This document shows positions 35,813-45,200 of a stretch of DNA of 64,000 nt, piece after piece. The position numbers and the translations under genes are program-made. How positions within the stretch are numbered: the first letter of the stretch is position 1; each line of letters opens with the position of its first letter. Under the pieces are notes generated by a model. It made no database searches. It saw only the letters and a list, made by a program, of their open reading frames with translations, and was not told the DNA's origin. Origin of the DNA: Notoacmeibacter sp. MSK16QG-6 (lineage in GTDB: Bacteria; Pseudomonadota; Alphaproteobacteria; Rhizobiales; Rhizobiaceae); NCBI RefSeq assembly GCF_024158145.1, contig NZ_JAMYXM010000002.1, positions 496,001 to 560,000 of the forward strand. Direction: 5' to 3'.

Positions 35813-36625
35813 ATGGCGAAACCTCATCATCGGAACGGCGCGGGGATAGGACAACTCTATGGTGTCGGCACAGGGCCAGGCGATCCCGATCTCCTGACGA
35901 TCAAGGCCGCTCGTCTATTGGGCGAAGCGGATGTCATCGCCTATTTCGCAAAGGCCGGAAACACATCCAACGCATTGCGGATCGTCGAAACCTATCGCCG
36001 TGCCGATATGATCGAAATCCCGCTTCTTTATCCGGTGACGACCGAAAGCCACCGCCATGGCGACGCCTACAGAAAGGCTATAAGCGCATTTTACGACAAG
36101 ATGGCCGAGCAACTCGCCGAGCATCTGTCTGCGGGGAAGATGGTGGTGGTGTTATCGGAGGGTGATCCGCTCTTTTATGGCTCTTACATGCATCTTCATG
36201 TGCGGCTCGCCCGGCATTTTCCAACCGAGGTGGTGCCCGGCATAACAGCAATGAGCGGCTGCTGGAGCCTTGCCGGCTTACCCATCGTCCAGGGCGACGA
36301 CATGCTGACGGTCCTGCCAGGTACGCTGGATGAAGAACAACTGGCAAGCCGACTGTCCCAAACGGAAGCGGCTATCATTATGAAAATTGGCCGCAACCTA
36401 CCTAAAGTCCGCAATGCTCTGATTAAAGCCGGACGCCTTGATCAGGCTGTCTATGTCGAGCGCGGCACCATGGCGGAAGGCCATTATATTCCACTCAGTC
36501 AAAAGCTAGATGATGAAGCGCCGTACTTTTCGCTGGTTCTGGTGCCCGGCTGGGCTGAAAGAAGCGGACAGGTCAGCCATGAGGCACTGGCACGAGCGAC
36601 CCATATTGATGAGTTGATCCCGTGA
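35813..36625 (+). CDS. cobI: Precorrin-2 C20-methyltransferase
   Basis: SAM-dependent tetrapyrrole methyltransferase that makes precorrin-3A. About 270 residues with the family motifs GVGTGPGDPDLLTIKAARLL (N-terminal glycine loop), LSEGDPLFYGSYMHL and VVPGITAMSGCWSLAG. ATG 35813 is chosen just after the cobH stop; the frame is open upstream in cobH but the fold begins at IGQLYGVG. It overlaps cobJ by 4 nt. Confidence 0.95.
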   Translation: MAKPHHRNGAGIGQLYGVGTGPGDPDLLTIKAARLLGEADVIAYFAKAGNTSNALRIVETYRRADMIEIPLLYPVTTESHRHGDAYRKAISAFYDKMAEQLAEHLSAGKMVVVLSEGDPLFYGSYMHLHVRLARHFPTEVVPGITAMSGCWSLAGLPIVQGDDMLTVLPGTLDEEQLASRLSQTEAAIIMKIGRNLPKVRNALIKAGRLDQAVYVERGTMAEGHYIPLSQKLDDEAPYFSLVLVPGWAERSGQVSHEALARATHIDELIP

Positions 36626-37410
36626 GCGGTCGTATAGCGGTCATAGGCCTCGGTCCCGGATCGGACGCGATGATGACGCGGCAGGCCCATGAGGAAGCCG
36701 CGCGGGCATCACATCTCTTCGGCTACTTTCCCTATATTGAACGGCTCTCGCCACGTCCTGACCAGATCGTCCACGGCTCCGATAATCGCCAGGAATTGGA
36801 GCGCGCGCGCGCGGCGCTCGATCTGGCGGTGGATGGCGATACCGTCGCGATCGTCTCGGGTGGCGATCCGGGCGTCTTCGCGATGGCCGCCGCGGTTTGT
36901 GAGGCAATCGAAAATGGGCCGGACGCTTACCGAAAGGTTGAATTGGTCGTCATTCCCGGTGTCACGGCCATGCTAGCTGTCGCTGCCGCAGTCGGCGCTC
37001 CGCTCGGTCATGATTTCTGCGCCATCAATCTGTCGGACAATCTCAAGCCGTTCTCGATTATTGAAAAGAGGATCGTGGCGTGCACGCAAACCGGCATGGC
37101 GATGGCGCTGTACAATCCAATCAGCCGCTCTCGGCCATGGCAGCTCGATGCAGCATTCGATATTGCACGCCTTCATCTGCCCAAGGATACCCCTGTCATT
37201 TTCGGACGTGCAGCGGGGCGGCCAGACCAGCGTATCGAGACAGTAGCGCTGTCGAAAGCGAATGGCGAAAAGGCCGACATGGCCACTTGCGTGATCATTG
37301 GTTCGGCCATGACGAAAGTCGTGGAGCGTCACGGGCGCGAGCCTCTTGTTTATACTCCGCGCTACTGGCCTGAGGAGACCGGTCTGCCAAATGTGGATGC
37401 GGCGCCATGA
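36622..37410 (+). CDS. cobJ: Precorrin-3B C17-methyltransferase
   Basis: Catalyses C17 methylation and ring contraction to precorrin-4. 262 residues with IAVIGLGPGSDAMMTRQAHE, VSGGDPGVFAMAAAV and VIPGVTAMLAVAAAVGAPLGHDF, typical of CobJ/CbiH. Stop overlaps cobL start. Confidence 0.95.
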   Translation: MSGRIAVIGLGPGSDAMMTRQAHEEAARASHLFGYFPYIERLSPRPDQIVHGSDNRQELERARAALDLAVDGDTVAIVSGGDPGVFAMAAAVCEAIENGPDAYRKVELVVIPGVTAMLAVAAAVGAPLGHDFCAINLSDNLKPFSIIEKRIVACTQTGMAMALYNPISRSRPWQLDAAFDIARLHLPKDTPVIFGRAAGRPDQRIETVALSKANGEKADMATCVIIGSAMTKVVERHGREPLVYTPRYWPEETGLPNVDAAP

Positions 37411-38636
37411 GCGAACGACCCTGGCTGACAGTGGTGGGTATCGGCGAAGACGGGGTCAGTGGTCTATCCCCGGCTGCGCATGAAGCGATCAGATGCGCAA
37501 AGTACATTTTTGGCGGAACCCGCCATCTGGCGCTCGCCAGTGAGCTGATTGAGGGCGACCGCCGTCCTTGGCCTTCGCCGTTCGATACGACAATGGAAGC
37601 CGTTCGCGCCTGCGCTGGAGAACCGACCTGCGTGCTCGCATCGGGCGACCCACTCCATTTCGGTGTCGGCGTAACGCTAGCGCGCGTAATAGAGCCGGCG
37701 GCGATGCGGATCATCGCCCATCCGTCAGCATTTTCATTGGCGGCCGCCCGAATGGGTTGGGCATTGCAGGAAGTCGAGACGCTGTCGCTGCATGGTGAGC
37801 CCATTGCAAAACTTCGCCGCCACCTTCAGCACAAGGCCCGGCTGCTTCTTCTGACATCGAATGGCGAATCTCCAGCCCAAATTGCCCGCTTCGTAACGGA
37901 CCTCGGCATGGGGGAAAGCCGAATTGTCGTGATGGAAGCGCTTGGCGGCGAGCGGGAGAAAATCAGCGAGCATTCGGCGAGTGCCCTTGCGCAAAGCGGC
38001 GACCGCTTCGATCCGCTGAACGTCGTGGCACTTTCGATTGACGCCGAACCATCGTCTCCTCTCATTCCGCTCGCTCCTGGATTGCCAGACGACTATTTCG
38101 ATCATGATGGCCAGATCACTAAATGTGACATTCGGGCAATCACGCTTTCGGCTCTGGCGCCGCGCCCTGGAGAAACCCTGCTCGACATCGGCGCCGGAAG
38201 CGGCTCCATCGCCATCGAATGGATGCTCGCGCACCCGCGCAACCACGCCATCGCCATTGAGGCAAATGAGGACCGAGCCGCTCGTATTACAGAAAATGCA
38301 ATTAGCCTCGGCGTGCCGGACCTCGAAGTGGTTCAGGGCAAAGCCCCGGAAGCGCTTTCCGGCCTGACAGCGCCCGATGCGGTATTTGTCGGCGGTGGCG
38401 CGAGCGATCACGGCGTTATGGATGCTGCCCTCGACCTGCTTCCATCGCATGGACGGCTCGTTGCCAATGCCGTGACGCTCGAGACAGAAGCTTTATTCGT
38501 CGGCCTTCAGGACAGGCTTGGCGGCAGTCTGACGCGCATTCAGATTTCGCACGTCGCGCCCATCGGCGCCATGCGGGGTTGGCGGAGCGCCATGCCGGTC
38601 ACGCAATGGCGCTATAGAAAGGCGGATTCTCAATGA
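37407..38636 (+). CDS. cobL: Precorrin-6Y C5,15-methyltransferase (decarboxylating), CbiE-CbiT fusion
   Basis: Adds methyls at C5 and C15 and decarboxylates the C12 acetate. 409 residues: residues ~1-200 are the CbiE-type tetrapyrrole methyltransferase (VVGIGEDGVSGLSPAAHEAI, LASGDPLHFGVG), residues ~215-409 the CbiT Rossmann methyltransferase (ITKCDIRAITLSALAPRPGE, LLDIGAGSGSIAIEW). Two-domain form as in the aerobic pathway. Confidence 0.96.
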   Translation: MSERPWLTVVGIGEDGVSGLSPAAHEAIRCAKYIFGGTRHLALASELIEGDRRPWPSPFDTTMEAVRACAGEPTCVLASGDPLHFGVGVTLARVIEPAAMRIIAHPSAFSLAAARMGWALQEVETLSLHGEPIAKLRRHLQHKARLLLLTSNGESPAQIARFVTDLGMGESRIVVMEALGGEREKISEHSASALAQSGDRFDPLNVVALSIDAEPSSPLIPLAPGLPDDYFDHDGQITKCDIRAITLSALAPRPGETLLDIGAGSGSIAIEWMLAHPRNHAIAIEANEDRAARITENAISLGVPDLEVVQGKAPEALSGLTAPDAVFVGGGASDHGVMDAALDLLPSHGRLVANAVTLETEALFVGLQDRLGGSLTRIQISHVAPIGAMRGWRSAMPVTQWRYRKADSQ

Positions 38637-39076
38637 TCGCCGCGGGTTTCGGGTTCAACAGACAGGCCCCCATGACCGATCTGCTGGGTGCATTGGAAGA
38701 AGCCTTGCATTTGGCCGGCTTGGCAAGAAACGATGTATCAGCCATCGCCACATTGGAGGCGAAGGCGGAGACGGAGGCCTTCCGCCGGTTTGCAGACTGC
38801 ATGAAAATTGCGGTCGTGCCTGTCAGCCCATCCCGCGCGGCCATGTTCGATAAACTGTGCCTGACATCGTCAAGCGTGTCCGAAAAGCACACCGGCCTGT
38901 CATCCGTCGCCGAAAGCACGGCTTTATCGGCCGTGCTGTCCAACGACTCCAGCGCTTACCGGAAGCTCCTTGTCCCGCGAGTTATTCATGGCCACGCGAC
39001 CTGTGCGCTCGCCTGTTTTTCTCCGGTTGAGCGACCTCAGTCAAACCACGTGGAAACCGAAATGAGCCCGCTATGA
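38633..39076 (+). CDS. cobE: CobE/CbiG C-terminal-domain-like protein
   Basis: 147 residues matching the CobE/GbiG C-terminal family: N-terminal [27 protein letters not shown]-type [17 protein letters not shown], and [20 protein letters not shown]. CobE is found in aerobic cob clusters, with its exact role unclear; in the anaerobic pathway the related CbiG opens the lactone of cobalt-precorrin-5A. Fully coupled: 4-nt overlaps with cobL and cobM. Confidence 0.85.
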   Translation: MIAAGFGFNRQAPMTDLLGALEEALHLAGLARNDVSAIATLEAKAETEAFRRFADCMKIAVVPVSPSRAAMFDKLCLTSSSVSEKHTGLSSVAESTALSAVLSNDSSAYRKLLVPRVIHGHATCALACFSPVERPQSNHVETEMSPL

Positions 39077-39846
39077 CAGTCTATTTCATAGGCGCTGGCC
39101 CGGGCGCTCCCGATCTGATCACGCTGCGTGGAAAAACGCTGATCGAACGCTGTCCTGTCTGTCTCTATGCCGGCTCCATCGTGCCGAAAGACATGCTCGA
39201 ATGGTGCCCAAAAAACGCGACGATCATCGACAGCGCGCCGATGAGCCTCGATGAAATCGAGGCAGCTTTCGTCGAAGCCTATAAAGCCGGAAAGGATGTT
39301 GCCCGTCTTCACTCAGGCGATCTAGCCATGTGGAGCGCAGTGAACGAACAAATCCGCCGCCTGAGACGGCTTGGCATCGCTTACGAGATGGTGCCGGGCG
39401 TCCCGGCTATCGCCGCCGCTGCCGCTTCTCTCGGCCAGGAACTGACCGTGCCGGGCGAATCGCAGAGCCTGATCCTCACCCGCATAAATGGCCGCGCTTC
39501 GCCGATGCCATCCGGTGAAACGCTGGAGAACTTCGCTGAAAGTGGCGCGATGCTGGCCATTCATCTGGCCATTCACGCCCTGTCCGAGATCGTCGCCCGC
39601 CTGGCGCCCTTCTATGGCGCGGACTGCCCTGTGCGGATCGTCGCTCACGCGAGCCGACCGGAAGAGAAAATCATAAACGGCACTCTAGCCGATATTGAGC
39701 ATCGTTTTGCCGCAGATCCTGTCGAACGGACGGCCATCATCCTTGTCGGACACGCGCTTGGCAGCGAAAATCATCGCGAAAGCGCACTTTATGATGCGGC
39801 CTATCAGCGACGTTTTCGCGGCCGCCCCGAACTGGACCGCCAATGA
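39073..39846 (+). CDS. cobM: Precorrin-4 C11-methyltransferase
   Basis: SAM-dependent C11 methylation giving precorrin-5. 257 residues with [34 protein letters not shown] and [21 protein letters not shown], matching CobM/CbiF. Four-nt overlaps on both sides. Confidence 0.95.
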   Translation: MTVYFIGAGPGAPDLITLRGKTLIERCPVCLYAGSIVPKDMLEWCPKNATIIDSAPMSLDEIEAAFVEAYKAGKDVARLHSGDLAMWSAVNEQIRRLRRLGIAYEMVPGVPAIAAAAASLGQELTVPGESQSLILTRINGRASPMPSGETLENFAESGAMLAIHLAIHALSEIVARLAPFYGADCPVRIVAHASRPEEKIINGTLADIEHRFAADPVERTAIILVGHALGSENHRESALYDAAYQRRFRGRPELDRQ

Positions 39847-40640
39847 TCGACAACGCCCTCAACCGATTGCGCGACAAGCGCCCGGCCTTTGAGCCGGGTC
39901 ACGTCTGGCTGGCTGGCGCTGGCCCCGGCTCCATGGAAATGCTCACAATCGGGGTTCTGGCGGCCGTGATGGAGGCCGATATCATCGTTTATGACGCGTT
40001 GGTCGACCCCGATCTTCTCGACTATGCGAGACCGGACGCCGAACGCGTTTATATGGGAAAGCGCGGCGGCCAGCCTTCCGCCAGCCAGGACGAGATCAAC
40101 CGCCGCATCGTCGAATTGGCGCGCCGGAACCTTCGCGTTCTGCGTCTGAAGGGCGGCGATCCCTTCATCTTCGCGCGCGGAGGTGAAGAAGCGGTTGCCC
40201 TGCACAAGGCCGGTGTGCCGTTTCGTGTTCTCTCAGGCGTGACAGCGGCTATCGGAGCAGCAGCATCAACCGTTACGCCGATCACCATGCGCGGGGTGAA
40301 CAATGCTCTTGTCTTGATGACCGGTCATGACAAGGATGGCGTCACCGAACTCGACTACGCGGCTCTCGCACGGCTCGATCAGCCCATCGTCATCTATATG
40401 GGCTTGACCTATCTGGCCGAAATCGCCGCGCGCCTCCGAAAAGGCGGCATGGACCGCGCCATGCCAGTAGCAGTCGTGCAGAACGCCACTCGGCCGAACG
40501 AGCGCATTCTTATCTCGACACTCGAAGAGGTTGCCGAAAAGGTGAAAAGCGAAGGTCTCCGCTCACCAGCGCTCGTCTATATCGGCCGTGTCGTACCGGT
40601 CGGCGAGAAATTGCGTGAAATGGCAGCCGAGTTCGCATGA
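39843..40640 (+). CDS. cobA: Uroporphyrinogen-III C-methyltransferase (SUMT)
   Basis: Methylates uroporphyrinogen III at C2 and C7 to precorrin-2, the branch point between haem and corrin. 265 residues, standalone (not fused to siroheme synthase domains), with [46 protein letters not shown] and [14 protein letters not shown]. It is embedded in the operon by 4-nt overlaps, so its expression follows the riboswitch. Confidence 0.95.
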   Translation: MIDNALNRLRDKRPAFEPGHVWLAGAGPGSMEMLTIGVLAAVMEADIIVYDALVDPDLLDYARPDAERVYMGKRGGQPSASQDEINRRIVELARRNLRVLRLKGGDPFIFARGGEEAVALHKAGVPFRVLSGVTAAIGAAASTVTPITMRGVNNALVLMTGHDKDGVTELDYAALARLDQPIVIYMGLTYLAEIAARLRKGGMDRAMPVAVVQNATRPNERILISTLEEVAEKVKSEGLRSPALVYIGRVVPVGEKLREMAAEFA

Positions 40641-41965
40641 GTGTGCCCCGCGCCATCATCGTCGGCGCACCACGCTCGGGCTCCGGCAAGACATCGGTGA
40701 CGACAGGGTTGCTCAGGGCGTTCGCGCGCAGAGGACTACGCGTTCGCGGAGCCAAGAGCGGACCTGACTACATCGATCCCGGCTTCCACGCTGCGGCCAC
40801 CGGCGCGCCCGGCGTCAATCTGGATAGCTGGGCCATGGAGCCGGCGCTTCTGGCGGCGATGCTGGCAGACCATATCGATGACACCGATCTTCTGATCGTC
40901 GAAAGCGCCATGGGGCTATTCGATGGGATTGAAGGCGGCGAAGGCCGTTCCGGCGCGGCTTCCGATCTCGCACGACGGTTCGGCATTCCAGTGCTGCTTG
41001 TGCTGGACTGCTCCGGTCAGTCCCGAAGCGCCGCCGCTGTCGCCCACGGGTTCGCCTCCTTCGATCCGGAGGTCCGGGTCGCAGGCGTCGCACTGAATCG
41101 GATCGCGTCGGACCGCCATGAACAGCAGATATCGGCAGCGATGGCAAAAGCCAGCCTATCCGTCTTCGGTACGGTGCGTCGTGACGCTGTTGCCGCGATG
41201 CCAGAGCGACATCTCGGTCTGGTGCAAGCACGCGAACATGCCGCGCTCGAAGCTTTTATCGAGGCGATGGCCGATACAATGGAAGTCGCTCTCGATCTTG
41301 ACGCGATATGGGGCGCCGCAGCGCCTCTTGAAACCAGGGCGATTATCGAAGGGAGCGCTCTTGCCCTTCCGCCTCCGGCCCAACGCATCGCCATGGCGCA
41401 GGACGACGCTTTCTCGTTCATCTACCCGCATCTCTTACGCCAATGGCGAAATGCCGGAGCCGAAATCTCGTTTTTTTCTCCGCTTGCCGACGAAACGCCG
41501 TCGAGTGACTGCGATCTTTGCTGGCTGCCAGGCGGTTATCCTGAACTCCATGCCGGTCGACTGGCCTCAGCTCACAACTTTCTAACCGGCATTCGCACCT
41601 TCGCGAAATCGAAGCCGGTTCATGGAGAATGCGGCGGCTTCATGGTTCTGGGTCAGGCGCTGGAGGATGCCGATGGCGTCACCCATGAAGTGCTCGGCCT
41701 TCTTTCGCATCAAACCAGTTATGCGAAGCGAAAGATGAATCTTGGCTATCGCCGTGCCACGCTGAGCGCTGACTGCCCGATCGGCTCCGCCGGGACGGTG
41801 GTGCGCGGCCACGAATTTCATTATGCGCGCGTAACCGATCCGGGTCGTGATGAACCGCTTGCGCGTCTTGAAGATGGTGTCGGCAATGATCGCGGCACGT
41901 CTGGCGGACGGCGCGGCAATGTAACCGGCACCTTCTTTCACGCTATTGCGCGGGAGCCAGCATGA
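40637..41965 (+). CDS. cobB: Hydrogenobyrinic/cobyrinic acid a,c-diamide synthase
   Basis: Glutamine-dependent amidation of the a and c side chains before cobalt insertion. 442 residues: ATPase domain with GAPRSGSGKTSVTTGLLRAF and AKSGPDYIDPGFHAAATG, and a C-terminal amidotransferase domain with nucleophile cysteine in VHGECGGFMVLGQ and the VRGHEFHYARV histidine motif. Coupled to cobA and cobS by 4-nt overlaps. Confidence 0.95.
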   Translation: MSVPRAIIVGAPRSGSGKTSVTTGLLRAFARRGLRVRGAKSGPDYIDPGFHAAATGAPGVNLDSWAMEPALLAAMLADHIDDTDLLIVESAMGLFDGIEGGEGRSGAASDLARRFGIPVLLVLDCSGQSRSAAAVAHGFASFDPEVRVAGVALNRIASDRHEQQISAAMAKASLSVFGTVRRDAVAAMPERHLGLVQAREHAALEAFIEAMADTMEVALDLDAIWGAAAPLETRAIIEGSALALPPPAQRIAMAQDDAFSFIYPHLLRQWRNAGAEISFFSPLADETPSSDCDLCWLPGGYPELHAGRLASAHNFLTGIRTFAKSKPVHGECGGFMVLGQALEDADGVTHEVLGLLSHQTSYAKRKMNLGYRRATLSADCPIGSAGTVVRGHEFHYARVTDPGRDEPLARLEDGVGNDRGTSGGRRGNVTGTFFHAIAREPA

Positions 41966-42765
41966 CCGGCACACCGTGGAAGGAAACGGCTGGAGGCCTG
42001 GCGACGCAGCTTGAACGCTCCACCGATGAAGCGCTGGCGGCCATCGGATTCTACACACGCATTCCAAGTTGGCGACTGGTTTCGCCGGATCGCGCCACAG
42101 AATTCTCGAACACGCAATGGGCCGCGCCGCTGGCCGGTATCGTCATCGGCCTGCTACTTGGCATGTGCAACGCCCTGTTTGACGCCATAGACATAGCCGA
42201 TCTGCCCCGAGGGGTTTTGGTGATCGTAGCCGGGCTATTGCTGACGGGCGCGCTGCACGAGGACGGCCTTGCGGATGTCGCCGACGGCTTCGGGGGCGGG
42301 CCAGACCGCGAGCGAAAGTTGGCGATCATGAAGGACAGTCGTCTAGGCGCTTACGGCGTTTTGGCGATGATCGCGTCGTTCCTGCTCCGCGCAACCCTCA
42401 TCGCCGCGCTGACCGATCCGACCGTTGCCGCACTGTCTCTCGTCGCAGCGCATGGCGCGGCGCGCGCCCTTATGCCCGCCATGCTGCATCGTCTTCCAAA
42501 TGCGCGTGGAGAGGGTGTCGCCTGTCAAATCGGCCATCCCTCGAAAGCGGCAGTGATCACTGCTCTTTCCATAGGTTTCCTGGCGCTACTGCCGCTTGGC
42601 CTCATTCCACTCATCGTTGCTCTGATAGCTCTTGCCTTTGTCTATGGCGGTATGACCGCGCTGGCGCGCTGGCAGATCGGCGGCCAAACCGGCGATGTCT
42701 GCGGCACGCTGGAACAGATCGGCGAGATTGCGGTCCTCGTTCTCTGTGCAACTCTACTCACCTAG
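41962..42765 (+). CDS. cobS: Adenosylcobinamide-GDP ribazoletransferase (cobalamin synthase; CobV of P. denitrificans)
   Basis: Integral membrane enzyme that joins the lower-ligand riboside to adenosylcobinamide-GDP. 267 residues, with several helices after residue ~50 and the conserved metal/substrate motif LHEDGLADVADGFGGG plus DSRLGAYGVLA. About 40 polar residues precede the FYTRIPS family start. 15 nt (with AGGAAA) separate it from cobT. Confidence 0.94.
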   Translation: MTGTPWKETAGGLATQLERSTDEALAAIGFYTRIPSWRLVSPDRATEFSNTQWAAPLAGIVIGLLLGMCNALFDAIDIADLPRGVLVIVAGLLLTGALHEDGLADVADGFGGGPDRERKLAIMKDSRLGAYGVLAMIASFLLRATLIAALTDPTVAALSLVAAHGAARALMPAMLHRLPNARGEGVACQIGHPSKAAVITALSIGFLALLPLGLIPLIVALIALAFVYGGMTALARWQIGGQTGDVCGTLEQIGEIAVLVLCATLLT

Positions 42766-42780
42766 CCCCACAGGAAAACC

Positions 42781-43794
42781 ATGTTCGAAAATCTCGATGA
42801 TATTGCCGAAGCGGTGCGCAATCTCCCTGAGGCCGATAAGATTTCAGCGTCTCAGGCTGCCGAACGTCAGGCTCAGCTGACCAAACCGGCTGGCAGCCTG
42901 GGGCGGCTGGAAGAACTCGCTATCTGGCTGTCTGGCTGGCAAGGCAATGCGAAGCCACGGCTGGACAAAGTTGTGACCCTCGTCTTTGCTGGCAATCACG
43001 GCGTCGCCGCACGCGGCGTCTCCCTTTTTCCGGCCGATGTGACCACTCAAATGGTCGCCAATTTCGAACACGGCGGTGCGGCCATCAATCAGCTCTGCCG
43101 TGTTGCAGGCTCGGAATTGAAAGTCATCGCGCTAAAACTCGACGAGCCTGCAACGGATTTCACGCAAGGCCCATCTCTTTCCGAAGAGCAGTTCCTGGAG
43201 GCCGTCAACGCCGGCTATAACGCAGTGCCGCAGAATGCCGATCTGATTTGTGTCGGTGAAATGGGCATCGGCAACACGACCGCAGCGGCAGGTGTCGCCT
43301 ACGGTCTTTTCGAAGGCTCCGCGGAGGACTGGGCCGGACGCGGTACGGGCGTCGACGATGCCGGGCTGCAGCGAAAGATCGACGTGCTGAACGAGGGCTA
43401 TGAAGCCAATCGCGATCTCCTTCATTCATCGCTTGGCGCTTTGCGCGCCTTCGGTGGTCGCGAACTGGCGGCCATGTTTGGTGCGGCACTGGCCTGCCGC
43501 ATCAAAGGTATCGCTCTCGTTGTTGACGGCTACGTCTCGACGGCGGCCGTGGCTCCGCTTTTCGCCATGAACCCGCATGGTCTCGATCACGCCGTCTTCG
43601 CTCATCAATCCGCCGAACAGGCCCATCGGCGATTGGTGGCGCGGTTCGGGCAGACTCCCCTGCTCGATCTAGGTATGCGACTTGGCGAAGCCTCGGGCGC
43701 AGCTGTCGCCATTCTGATCCTGAGAGCGGCAGTCGAAACGCATAACGGCATGGCGACCTTTGCCGAGGCCGGCGTTTCCGAAAGCGGCGGCTAA
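42781..43794 (+). CDS. cobT: Nicotinate-nucleotide-dimethylbenzimidazole phosphoribosyltransferase (CobU of P. denitrificans)
   Basis: Makes alpha-ribazole phosphate, the activated lower ligand. 337 residues with QAQLTKPAGSLGRLEELA, FAGNHGVAARGVSLFP, GEMGIGNTTAAAG, HQSAEQAHRRL and the catalytic-glutamate region near the C-terminus (RLGEASGAAVAILILRAA). Its stop at 43792-43794 is followed directly by AGGAGG for cbiB. Confidence 0.96.
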   Translation: MFENLDDIAEAVRNLPEADKISASQAAERQAQLTKPAGSLGRLEELAIWLSGWQGNAKPRLDKVVTLVFAGNHGVAARGVSLFPADVTTQMVANFEHGGAAINQLCRVAGSELKVIALKLDEPATDFTQGPSLSEEQFLEAVNAGYNAVPQNADLICVGEMGIGNTTAAAGVAYGLFEGSAEDWAGRGTGVDDAGLQRKIDVLNEGYEANRDLLHSSLGALRAFGGRELAAMFGAALACRIKGIALVVDGYVSTAAVAPLFAMNPHGLDHAVFAHQSAEQAHRRLVARFGQTPLLDLGMRLGEASGAAVAILILRAAVETHNGMATFAEAGVSESGG

Positions 43795-43813
43795 CTGCAG
43801 GAGGCACCACACC

Positions 43814-44794
43814 CTGTTTGCCGCTCTCGCCCTCGCTGCTTTGCTGATCGAAGCCGCATTCGGCTATCCGAGCCGGCTTTTCAATGCCATCGGCCATCCG
43901 GTGACATGGATCGGTCGGCTGATCGATAAGTTGGACCGCCGTTGGAACAGGCCGAGCCTGTCGCGCGAGACCCGCATTGGCTTCGGATGTATCCTGACCA
44001 TCTCGCTGATCGTGACTTCACTGGCTGCCGGTGTCATCCTTCACCGGCTTGCCGGCGATGGTCTGCCGCCTCTTCCGACCGTTCTCATACTCGGCCTTTT
44101 CGCCTCAAGCCTTCTGGCGCAGCGCAGCCTTCACGACCACGTCGCGGCGGTGCGTGACTCGCTCAAAGACAATAGAAGCGATCTTGACGGTGCTCGCCTG
44201 GCCCTTTCGAAGATCGTCGGGCGCGATACGGCGCAACTCAGCGAAAGCGAGATCAGCCGTGCGGCAGTGGAAAGTCTCGCCGAGAACTTCTCCGACGGGG
44301 TGGTCGCGCCGGCCTTTTGTCTGGTCGTAGGCGGCTTGCCCGGCGGTCTCGTCTATAAAGCCATCAACACGGCGGACAGTATGGTCGGCCATCGCAACAA
44401 AAGGTATGAGGCGTATGGGAAAGCTGTGGCGCGTCTCGACGACCTGCTGAATTTGCCCGCCAGTCGCCTATCCGCGCTGCTGATCCTGGTGGCTGCCGCA
44501 TTCACGAAGGGTGCCGATACACGAGGCGCGTGGCGGGCGATCATCGCTGATGCCCGCCATCATACCTCGCCCAATGCCGGTTGGCCGGAAGCGGCAATGG
44601 GCGGCGCACTCGGCATCGCGCTGGCCGGTCCGCGCGTTTATGATGGCAAGACTGTCGATGCGGCGATAATGAACAAAAAAGGACGTCGCAATGCCACCGC
44701 AGAGGATATTGACCGAGCCCTGCGGCTTTATCGGAATGCCGATATTCTCTTGATCGCCATCGTCGCGGCTCTGACACTGTCACTTGTCGTCTAG
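43814..44794 (+). CDS. cbiB: Adenosylcobinamide-phosphate synthase CbiB (CobD of P. denitrificans), probable CTG start
   Basis: Membrane enzyme that attaches aminopropanol (phosphate) to adenosylcobyric acid. About 326 residues; the FGYPSRLFNAIGHPVTWIGRLI, ESLAENFSDGVVAPAF and YKAINTADSMVGHRN motifs are diagnostic. The start is unusual: AGGAGG at 43799-43804 is followed 9 nt later by CTG 43814, exactly where family homology begins, with no ATG/GTG/TTG nearby. The alternative TTG 43760 lies upstream of that ribosome site, inside cobT, and would add 18 unconserved residues. Confidence 0.88.
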   Translation: MFAALALAALLIEAAFGYPSRLFNAIGHPVTWIGRLIDKLDRRWNRPSLSRETRIGFGCILTISLIVTSLAAGVILHRLAGDGLPPLPTVLILGLFASSLLAQRSLHDHVAAVRDSLKDNRSDLDGARLALSKIVGRDTAQLSESEISRAAVESLAENFSDGVVAPAFCLVVGGLPGGLVYKAINTADSMVGHRNKRYEAYGKAVARLDDLLNLPASRLSALLILVAAAFTKGADTRGAWRAIIADARHHTSPNAGWPEAAMGGALGIALAGPRVYDGKTVDAAIMNKKGRRNATAEDIDRALRLYRNADILLIAIVAALTLSLVV

Positions 44795-44825
44795 CCTCCA
44801 CAGCCAGCGCCAAACATAATCTCAG

Positions 44826-45200
44826 ATGGGCACCCTTATGCCGAACGATCATTCCAAGACGTCCGACGCTCAAGGCACGCTGATGCTCTGCCGTCTCTGC
44901 TGGCAAGAGAATGGCGCCACCATCGAGCAATGGGCGGAGTGCGCATCCGAATCCGGCGTTCAGGTTCAAATGGTCGATTGCATGGCGGCTTGCGATCACG
45001 GCCCGTCCGGCGCAATCGCAGCGCCGGGCGCGTGGACCTACCTTCTCGGCAATCTGGCAGAAACGGACATCGATACACTGCTCTGGGGCGCTTCATCCCT
45101 CTCCCAAAGCGTCGACGGTCTCCTGCCGTGGGATGGCCGGCCTTCGCGCTACCGGCAGATCATTCGTGGGCGCATTCCGCCACTGGCGACCGATCAATGA
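44826..45200 (+). CDS. DUF1636 family cysteine-containing protein of the cob operon
   Basis: 124 residues with two cysteine pairs, LCRLC (near residue 22) and DCMAAC (near residue 52), in a layout like thioredoxin-fold [2Fe-2S] ferredoxins; the ending LPWDGRPSRYRQIIRGRIPPL is typical of the DUF1636 family. These proteins recur near cobalamin genes but have no proven activity. Here it lies between cbiB and cobK and overlaps cobK by 4 nt, so a redox or metal-handling role in B12 synthesis is likely (inference). ATG 44838 is an alternative start. Confidence 0.8.
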   Translation: MGTLMPNDHSKTSDAQGTLMLCRLCWQENGATIEQWAECASESGVQVQMVDCMAACDHGPSGAIAAPGAWTYLLGNLAETDIDTLLWGASSLSQSVDGLLPWDGRPSRYRQIIRGRIPPLATDQ

